A stretch of DNA of 64,000 nt from Pseudomonadales bacterium (GTDB lineage: Bacteria > Pseudomonadota > Gammaproteobacteria > Pseudomonadales > Halieaceae), in the NCBI GenBank assembly GCA_024234815.1, contig JACKNO010000001.1, positions 1,116,001 to 1,180,000 of the forward strand, in the 5' to 3' direction. This document shows, piece by piece, positions 58,118 through 64,000 of this stretch. The notes under the pieces were generated by a model. The model did no database searches and was not told where the DNA came from. It was given only the letters and a program-made list of their open reading frames with translations. Each line of letters starts with the position of its first letter. Position 1 is the first letter of the stretch. Both the position numbers and the translations under genes were made by a program.

Positions 58118-58573
58118 TCAGGCAGTGAGGCGGGATTTGACCAGTTTGCTGACGGCGCCGATGTCGGCCCGGCCCTGCAGTTGCGGTTTGAGCTGGCCCA
58201 TGACGGCGCCCATGGCCTGCATGCCCGTGCTGCCGCTGGCGGCGATGGCCGCGTCTACCATGGCCGAAAGTTCCGCTTCGCTGAGCTGTGTTGGCAGGAA
58301 TTCCTGGATGACGCCGATTTCGAAGTTTTCCTGGGCCTGCAGTTCATCCCTGCCGGCTTTTTCGAACTGGTCGGCCGAGTCCCGGCGCTGTTTGACCATT
58401 TTGTCCAGCACGACGAGGGCGCGGGCGTCATCCACTTCGATGCGCTCGTCCACTTCGATACGTTTGAATTCCGACAGGATCAGCCGGATGGTTCCCAGAC
58501 GTTCCTTGTCCCGGGCCCGCATGGCGTCCTTCATGGCGGCCGTGATGGTTGCCTTGATGGTATGGTCGCTCAT
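58118..58573 (-). CDS. yqeY: GatB/YqeY family protein
   Basis: 151 aa. It starts MSDHTIKATITAAMKDAMRA and has RDKERLGTIRLILSEFKRIE and FLPTQLSEAELSAMV, the family pattern. It resembles the tail domain of the amidotransferase GatB; function unclear. It sits between rpsU and dnaG. Confidence 0.95.
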   Translation of the reverse strand: MSDHTIKATITAAMKDAMRARDKERLGTIRLILSEFKRIEVDERIEVDDARALVVLDKMVKQRRDSADQFEKAGRDELQAQENFEIGVIQEFLPTQLSEAELSAMVDAAIAASGSTGMQAMGAVMGQLKPQLQGRADIGAVSKLVKSRLTA

Positions 58574-58589
58574 GGGAGGGGCGGGCGCT

Positions 58590-58805
58590 CTAGTACAGGC
58601 GAACGCGCTTGCGGTTATCCCTGGACAGTTTCTTCAGGTGACGCTTTACCGCGGCAGCACCGGCACGCTTGCGTACGGTGGTGGGCTTCTCATAATGCTC
58701 GCGCTTGCGCACCTCGGCGAGAACGCCGGCTTTTTCGCAGGAGCGCTTGAAACGACGCAGGGCGACGTCAAAGGGCTCGTTTTCCTTCAGTTTGATATGA
58801 GGCAT
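58590..58805 (-). CDS. rpsU: 30S ribosomal protein S21
   Basis: 71 aa, standard length, with FDVALRRFKRSCEKAGVL and YEKPTTVRKRAGAAAVKRHL. First gene of the macromolecular synthesis block; the promoter is expected in 58806-59000, divergent from tsaD. Confidence 0.98.
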   Translation of the reverse strand: MPHIKLKENEPFDVALRRFKRSCEKAGVLAEVRKREHYEKPTTVRKRAGAAAVKRHLKKLSRDNRKRVRLY

Positions 58806-59101
58806 TTATTCCTTACCTGTATCTTCATGGTTAGGGCGCCAACGGTCCATACGGACATTGGTCACCTGAAAGGGCGCGCATTCTATCCTTATCCTGACTG
58901 GTTTGCAAAGGGGTAAGAGTGCCCGCTGCGGGGGTAATTGGCCCGGTTCGCCGACCGTGGGGGTGGCTTCCGGGGGGATTTCGCGCCGGCGTGCAAAGTC
59001 GCCGGCAGTGGACCTGCTCCCGGGAGGCGCCTGCGCCACGCCACTGGTGCGCGCGGTTTGCAGCCAGTATCATGCGCGTCTCCCCGAAAACGGTAGCCAC
59101 A

Positions 59102-60145
59102 ATGCTTATCCTGGGTCTGGAAACCTCCTGTGACGAGACCGGTGTCGCCCTCTATGACACCGAGCGCGGCCTGCTGGCGGACGCCCTGTTCAGCCAGGTC
59201 GATATTCACGTTGAGTACGGCGGCGTGGTACCGGAACTGGCGTCCCGCGACCATATACGCAAGACCCTGCCGCTGGTGGAGGAGGTGCTGGCGCAGGCCG
59301 GCTGCGATGCCGCCGCTATCGACGGGGTGGCCTACACCGCCGGTCCCGGCCTGGTCGGGGCCCTCATGGTCGGCGCAACACTGGCGCGGGCACTGGCCTG
59401 GGGCTGGGGGGTGCCGGCGCTGGGCGTACACCATATGGAGGGGCATCTGCTGGCCCCCATGCTCGAGGACGAGCACCCGGAATATCCTTTCGTAGCGCTG
59501 CTGGTGTCCGGCGGCCACACCCAGCTGGTTCGGGTGGACGGCATTGGCCAGTACCGCATTCTCGGGGAATCCCTGGATGACGCCGCCGGCGAGGCCTTCG
59601 ACAAGGCCGCGAAAATGCTGGGCCTGCCCTACCCGGGCGGGCCCCACATCGCCCGCCTGGCGCGGCAGGGAACCCCCGGCCGCTTCACTTTCCCCCGGCC
59701 CATGGTCAATCGTCCGGGTCTCGATTTCAGCTTCAGTGGCCTCAAGACATACACCCTGAATACGGTGGCGGACTGCCGCGAGGCGCGGGAGTTGAGCGAA
59801 CAGGACAAGTGCGATATCGCGCTGGCCTTTGAAGAGGCGGTGGTGGCCACCCTGGTCATCAAGTGCCGCAGGGCGCTGCGCCAGGAGGCTCTCGACACCC
59901 TGGTGATCGCCGGTGGTGTAAGCGCCAACCACAAGCTGCGCGAGCAGCTGGCGACAGCACTGTCCAGGGAAGGCGGCAGGGTGTTCTACCCGGCGCCGCG
60001 TTTTTGCACCGACAATGGTGCCATGATCGCCTACGCCGGCGCCCAACGCCTGCAGGCGGGACAGCTGGACGAGGTGGCCGCCCCGGTGCGCCCGCGCTGG
60101 CCCATGGAAGAGCTGCCCCCGCTGGTCGCGGTCGGGGCGGGCTGA
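59102..60145 (+). CDS. tsaD: tRNA N6-threonylcarbamoyladenosine transferase TsaD
   Basis: 347 aa from ATG 59102 (MLILGLETSCDETGVALYD). Metal-binding GVHHMEGH, and the LVSGGHTQLV and DDAAGEAFDKAAK motifs. It transfers the threonylcarbamoyl group to A37 of ANN-decoding tRNAs with TsaB/E. The frame continues upstream to 58919, but that part does not match the family. Stop overlaps folB by one base. Confidence 0.97.
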   Translation: MLILGLETSCDETGVALYDTERGLLADALFSQVDIHVEYGGVVPELASRDHIRKTLPLVEEVLAQAGCDAAAIDGVAYTAGPGLVGALMVGATLARALAWGWGVPALGVHHMEGHLLAPMLEDEHPEYPFVALLVSGGHTQLVRVDGIGQYRILGESLDDAAGEAFDKAAKMLGLPYPGGPHIARLARQGTPGRFTFPRPMVNRPGLDFSFSGLKTYTLNTVADCREARELSEQDKCDIALAFEEAVVATLVIKCRRALRQEALDTLVIAGGVSANHKLREQLATALSREGGRVFYPAPRFCTDNGAMIAYAGAQRLQAGQLDEVAAPVRPRWPMEELPPLVAVGAG

Positions 60146-60501
60146 TGGACATCGTCTACATTCAAGCACTGCGCGCGGATACCATTATCGGTGTCTACGA
60201 GTGGGAGCGAAGTGTGCGCCAGAGCGTGGTGCTGGATTTCGAGTTGGCCACCGACAACCGGCGTGCCGCCGCCACCGACCGTGTCGAAGACGCGCTGGAT
60301 TACGCCACCCTGTCCGAGCGAGTGCTGTCCTTTATAGAGGGCAGCGAATTCCAGCTGATTGAAACAATGGCGGAGCAGGTGGCCGCCATTGTTATGACGG
60401 AGTTCGGCGTTCCCTGGTTGAGACTGCGTCTTGCAAAGCCCGGCGCAGTGGCCGCGGCCGCGGAGGTGGGCGTGGTTATCGAGCGCGGGAACAAGCCCTG
60501 A
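60145..60501 (+). CDS. folB: Dihydroneopterin aldolase
   Basis: 118 aa. IGVYEWERSVRQSVVLDFEL and DALDYATLSERVLSFIE are the family signature. It splits dihydroneopterin in folate synthesis. TGATG overlap with tsaD and with folK, so the three are translationally coupled. Confidence 0.95.
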   Translation: MDIVYIQALRADTIIGVYEWERSVRQSVVLDFELATDNRRAAATDRVEDALDYATLSERVLSFIEGSEFQLIETMAEQVAAIVMTEFGVPWLRLRLAKPGAVAAAAEVGVVIERGNKP

Positions 60502-61013
60502 TGTCCCCGGTGTTTTTGGGCATTGGCAGCAATATCGAACGCGAGCGCTATATTGTCGCCGGGCTGGATGCCCTTGCGAATCTGTTCGGGGAGCTGGCCC
60601 TGTCTTCTGTCTACGACAGCCAGGCGATCGGTTTTTCCGGCCAGCCCTTTCTGAACCTGGTGGTGGGTATCGCTACCGAGCTCAGTCCGGGGGAGCTGTC
60701 TCGCAGGCTGCGCCACATCGAGATGGAACATGGCCGGCCGGCCAACGCCACCCGTTACAGTCCGCGTCACCTGGACATCGATATCCTCACCCATGGTCAG
60801 CTTACCGGCAAGGTCGAGGGCGTGGAGCTGCCGCGGGCGGAAATCCTGGAAAATGCGTTCGTGCTCTGGCCGCTGGCCGAGTTGGCGCCCGAGGAGGTTC
60901 ACCCGCTGGCGGGAAAATCCTATGGAGCCCTGTGGCAGGCCTATGACCGGGGTTCACAGTCCATTTCGAAGGTGGATTTTCAATGGCGCGGCCGCTGGAT
61001 ATCGCGCGCCTGA
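60501..61013 (+). CDS. folK: 2-amino-4-hydroxy-6-hydroxymethyldihydropteridine pyrophosphokinase
   Basis: 170 aa. FLGIGSNIERERYI near the start and RYSPRHLDIDIL as the ATP/Mg motif. It is the next folate step after FolB. Start overlaps the folB stop. It converges with cca, 31 bp away, with no clear terminator between. Confidence 0.95.
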   Translation: MSPVFLGIGSNIERERYIVAGLDALANLFGELALSSVYDSQAIGFSGQPFLNLVVGIATELSPGELSRRLRHIEMEHGRPANATRYSPRHLDIDILTHGQLTGKVEGVELPRAEILENAFVLWPLAELAPEEVHPLAGKSYGALWQAYDRGSQSISKVDFQWRGRWISRA

Positions 61014-61044
61014 GCGATGCCCTGGTCTCAAGTAGCGGGCCGCG

Positions 61045-62289
61045 TCAATTTCCAGGCGCCGGGCTGCCCGCCTCCTTGCGCAGGCCCTCCAGCCGGCGCC
61101 CCCGTTCCGCGTTTATCGCCTCGCCCAGCGCCTTGCCGGTGACGCCCAGCTCGCTGAACATTGCGGCGGTTACGCCGGTGGCGATGTCGAGGGCGCGGCG
61201 CAGGTAATCCGCCTGCGGGTAAGCGCGACTTTCCAGTCCCTTGCGGCCACGGGCATCTGCCTCGCAGGCCAGCAGGAACGCCTCGAAGCGGTCCGGTCGC
61301 CGCAGGGCGTCGGTGGCGTTCAGCAGTTTCAGCAGGGTTTTGCCCCGCAGCTCCAGGGCGCGGTGGCAGTGGGTGTGGAATTCGCACACTTTCAGCGCCA
61401 GGTCGCGGTACTGGGTAGGTGCCTTGAGGCGGGCGCATACCTGCTTCACCAGTCTGATGCCGCGCTGCTCGTGGGCGATATGCCGCGGCCACTCGGCGCG
61501 GGGCGTGGTGCCCTTGCCCAGGTCGTGAATCAGTACCGCGAACCGCACATCGGTGGCAGGGCTGAGAGCCACGGCCTGTTGCAGTGACATAAGGGTGTGC
61601 ACGCCGGTATCGATCTCGGGGTGATGCGCCGCCGTTTGCGGGACTCCGAACAAGGCCTCCACTTCGGGCAGCAACCTGGCGAGGGCGCCGCATTCGCGCA
61701 GCACTTCCACAAATACTTCGGGGTTGGCCTCACCGAGGGCGCGTTCCATTTCCACCCAGACACGCTCCGCCGGCAGGTGCGCCAGCTCGTCCTGGCCGAC
61801 GATATCCGCCATCAGCTCGAGAGTCTCCGGCGCCACGGTAAATCCCAGGTGCGCGTAGCGGGCGGCAAAGCGGGCGGTGCGCAGCACCCGCAAAGGGTCC
61901 TCCACGAAGGCGTCGGACACATGTCGCAGTATTTTCGCCGCCAGGTCGCGCTGGCCGCCGTAGGGATCGATGATTTCGCCGGACTCTGTGCGCGCCATGG
62001 CGTTTATCGTGAGGTCGCGGCGCTGCAGGTCCTGTTCCAGTGTGACCGAGGGGTCGCAGTGCACGGCGAAGCCGGTGTAGCCGTGGCCGCGTTTGCGCTC
62101 GGTGCGCGCCAAGGCGTATTCCTCTTTGGTTTTCGGGTGCAGGAATACCGGGAAGTCCTTGCCAACCTGCTGGTATCCCAGGTCGAGCATTTCCGCGGGG
62201 TTGGCGCCCACGACCACCCAGTCCCGCTCGCTGGTGGGGTAGTTCAGCAGGGCGTCCCGCACGGCGCCACCCACGAGGAAAGCGTCCAT
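61045..62289 (-). CDS. cca: CCA tRNA nucleotidyltransferase (multifunctional, HD domain)
   Basis: 414 aa from ATG 62289. LVGGAVRDALL, SERDWVVVG and RRDLTINAMA mark the class II nucleotidyltransferase head. HTLMSLQQAV and AVLIHDLGKG mark the C-terminal HD phosphohydrolase domain of gammaproteobacterial enzymes. Repairs or adds the 3' CCA of tRNA. Start overlaps the apaH stop (TGATG). Confidence 0.97.
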   Translation of the reverse strand: MDAFLVGGAVRDALLNYPTSERDWVVVGANPAEMLDLGYQQVGKDFPVFLHPKTKEEYALARTERKRGHGYTGFAVHCDPSVTLEQDLQRRDLTINAMARTESGEIIDPYGGQRDLAAKILRHVSDAFVEDPLRVLRTARFAARYAHLGFTVAPETLELMADIVGQDELAHLPAERVWVEMERALGEANPEVFVEVLRECGALARLLPEVEALFGVPQTAAHHPEIDTGVHTLMSLQQAVALSPATDVRFAVLIHDLGKGTTPRAEWPRHIAHEQRGIRLVKQVCARLKAPTQYRDLALKVCEFHTHCHRALELRGKTLLKLLNATDALRRPDRFEAFLLACEADARGRKGLESRAYPQADYLRRALDIATGVTAAMFSELGVTGKALGEAINAERGRRLEGLRKEAGSPAPGN

Positions 62290-63149
62290 CAGCGTACCGC
62301 GGGAACGGTGGAGTGTTCGCACTTGCTGCGCTTGCTCTTGCCGTTGCTGCACTGGCAACGAGTCCAGCGCCCGGTTTCCAGCTGGTACAGGGACATTGCA
62401 CCGCCCCACACACAGCCGGTGTCGAGGCCGATGACGTTGGGGCTGTCGGTCTGCCCCTCTATGGAGGCCCAGTGCCCGAACAGGATTCGGTCCTTCGCGG
62501 TTTTGCGTCGAGGGTGGCTGAACCAGGCGGAGACCTCGAGTTTGCCAAGGTCGGGGCTGGGTCCTTTGCTGATCAGGTCGAGTACACCTTTGCTGGTGCA
62601 AAAGCGCATGCGGGTGAGGTAATTGGTGATGACCCGCAGCCGGGGCATGCCGGTGAGGTCGTCGGACCAGACCAGCGGCTCGTTGCCGTACATCTGCTTG
62701 AGGAATTCGATGCAGTCCGGGCTTTGCAGTACCGCTTCAACTTCTTTCGCGCGGGCCATGGCGTCGGCGACGGACCACTGCGGCGGAATCCCCGCGTGCA
62801 CCATGGTAAAGCCGTGCTCGTGGTGGATAAGGGGCCGGTGCAACAGCCAGGTGAGCAGTTTTTCCTTGTCCGGCGCCTTAAGAATTTTTTGCAGGGTATC
62901 GGAGCGGTTGGGCGGGCGCACTCCGGCGGCCACCGCCAGCAGGTGCAGGTCATGATTGCCCAGCACGAGCACCAGGTTGTCGCGCATGGCGTGGAGGTAG
63001 CGCAGCGTTTTCAGGCAGCGCGGCCCCCGGTTGACGATATCGCCAACGGACCAGAGTATGTCTTTGTCGGGGTTGAACTTCACCTTCTTCAACACGCACT
63101 TCAACGCTGACAGGCACCCTTGGATATCGCCGACAACGTAGGTGCTCAC
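62289..63149 (-). CDS. apaH: Bis(5'-nucleosyl)-tetraphosphatase, symmetrical
   Basis: 286 aa. Metallophosphatase motifs VVGDIQGCLSAL, SVGDIVNRGPRCL and LVLGNHDLHLLA. It cleaves Ap4A and removes Np4 caps from RNA. It lies between apaG and cca. Confidence 0.97.
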   Translation of the reverse strand: MSTYVVGDIQGCLSALKCVLKKVKFNPDKDILWSVGDIVNRGPRCLKTLRYLHAMRDNLVLVLGNHDLHLLAVAAGVRPPNRSDTLQKILKAPDKEKLLTWLLHRPLIHHEHGFTMVHAGIPPQWSVADAMARAKEVEAVLQSPDCIEFLKQMYGNEPLVWSDDLTGMPRLRVITNYLTRMRFCTSKGVLDLISKGPSPDLGKLEVSAWFSHPRRKTAKDRILFGHWASIEGQTDSPNVIGLDTGCVWGGAMSLYQLETGRWTRCQCSNGKSKRSKCEHSTVPAVR

Positions 63150-63157
63150 GCGGGGAC

Positions 63158-63574
63158 CTAGTGCAGCGCCGACGGCATATGCAGGGAAAACGCGGGGATG
63201 GGCACCTGGAACTGGCTTTCACCGGCCGCTGCGCGTTTCCCGTTCTCCTGTCGCACCATGGTGTAGCTGCCTTCCATGCAACCCACCGGGGTGGCGAGCG
63301 TGGCGCCGCTGGTGTAGCGAAATGACTGGCCGGGCGCAATCAGGGGTTGCTCTCCGACCACGCCCTCGCCCCTGACTTCCTGGACACCGCTGTCGGCGTC
63401 GGTGATGATCCAGTGCCGTGACAACAGTTTGACCGGCACGTCGCTGTCGTTGCTGATGGTAATCGTGTAGGCGAATGCGTACTGTCCGTGATCTGGCCTG
63501 GAATGGCCCGGAAGATAGGTTGTTACAACGTGAACGCCTACCGCGCTCTGTCGGGTGTTCTCTTCTTTATCCAT
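63158..63574 (-). CDS. apaG: ApaG protein
   Basis: 138 aa. FAYTITISNDSDVPVKLLSRHW, SFRYTSGATLATPVG-CMEGSY and FSLHMPSALH are the family pattern (fibronectin-like fold). The molecular role is uncertain, but it is consistently linked to rsmA and apaH. Overlaps rsmA by 8 bp. Confidence 0.96.
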   Translation of the reverse strand: MDKEENTRQSAVGVHVVTTYLPGHSRPDHGQYAFAYTITISNDSDVPVKLLSRHWIITDADSGVQEVRGEGVVGEQPLIAPGQSFRYTSGATLATPVGCMEGSYTMVRQENGKRAAAGESQFQVPIPAFSLHMPSALH

Positions 63575-64000
63575 GGATAGCAGTCGTTATCTCGATGAAT
63601 TGGTGGAGTTCCAGCGTTTCTGCCCGGGCCCCGGGGTCTATACCCAGTGCCTCCAGGCGCGGTGTATCTATAAGCCCTTTCAGGTTGTTGCGCAAGGTTT
63701 TGCGCCGCTGGCCGAAGGCGGTCCTTACAACCTGCCTGAGCAACTGCGCATCGCAGGCCGGCCAGGGCGATTCCCGCCAGGGAGCCAGCCTGACGATAGC
63801 CGACTGCACTTTCGGGCGCGGGTTGAACGCTTCGGGTGGCACCTCGAACAATTTGTCCACCTGGCAGTAGTACTGGGCCATGATGCCCAGCCGCCCCCAG
63901 TCCTTGCTGCCCGGTGTGGCCGCCAGCCGTTCCACCACTTCCAGTTGCAGCATGAAATGCATGTCCCGGATGATGGCGGCGTTCTCCAGCAGCCTGAAAA
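63567..64000 (-). CDS. rsmA: 16S rRNA dimethyltransferase RsmA (KsgA), C-terminal part; 5' end outside window
   Basis: About 144 residues, open to the window edge. IRDMHFMLQLEVVERLAA, FNPRPKVQSAIVRL and FGQRRKTLRNNLKG are the KsgA C-terminal motifs. It dimethylates A1518 and A1519 of 16S rRNA. The SAM-binding start of the gene is not included. Confidence 0.96.
   Translation of the reverse strand, partial: FRLLENAAIIRDMHFMLQLEVVERLAATPGSKDWGRLGIMAQYYCQVDKLFEVPPEAFNPRPKVQSAIVRLAPWRESPWPACDAQLLRQVVRTAFGQRRKTLRNNLKGLIDTPRLEALGIDPGARAETLELHQFIEITTAIHG

Noticed and set aside
58889..60169. 426-aa minus-strand frame opposite tsaD
   Set aside because: Antisense shadow of tsaD.

Overview
The window looks like a chromosome segment of a marine-type gammaproteobacterium. 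The right end carries the rpoD-dnaG-yqeY-rpsU block divergent from tsaD-folB-folK, then cca-apaH-apaG-rsmA, an order close to that of Pseudomonas and relatives. The left part has AcnA, a FadE-type acyl-CoA dehydrogenase and several VPLPA/PEP-CTERM exported proteins, as in Halieaceae/Cellvibrionales-like bacteria. The lineage is an inference from gene content only.

Layout. 1-15.1 kb: mostly metabolic and exported genes (hydrolase end, neutral ceramidase, secreted nuclease, DUF2237, acnA, fadE, YjbQ, SDR, UPF0114, a lipoprotein, a DsbA-like protein). 15.4-24.1 kb: PEP-CTERM proteins, an orphan AAA/TPR ATPase, a second nuclease, and dead IS110 and IS6 transposases. 24.5-35.1 kb: an insertion-sequence graveyard with a frameshifted IS21-type istA, an IS3 element that splits a probable PD-(D/E)XK gene, and a 5.0-kb IS21 element that itself carries an IS66 element. 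Both of the last two have exact target duplications. 35.8-52.5 kb: a genomic island bounded by a 49-bp perfect direct repeat, one copy being the 3' half of a tRNA(CAU) gene. 52.7-64 kb: conserved housekeeping genes.

The most interesting content is in the island. Seven tightly overlapping minus-strand genes (38649-45226) encode membrane or exported proteins. They include a MotA/TolQ/ExbB-type channel subunit, two small proteins with a single N-terminal membrane helix carrying an acidic residue (candidate MotB/ExbD-like plugs), a secreted coiled-coil protein and a DUF4407 membrane/coiled-coil protein. Organisation and location resemble ion-driven membrane motor systems such as Zorya, but no ZorC/D-type effector is present, so this may be an undescribed motor-like system. 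Two more membrane-anchored coiled-coil proteins, a DUF429 protein, a cold-shock/DUF1294 fusion and a Cys-repeat exported peptide share the island. Its integrase survives only as a C-terminal fragment.

Other points: the ceramidase has Thr where the family has its nucleophilic Ser, and its 5' end appears to come from a transposase gene. Fragments of a DUF2237-yjbQ gene pair are duplicated 6 kb apart.
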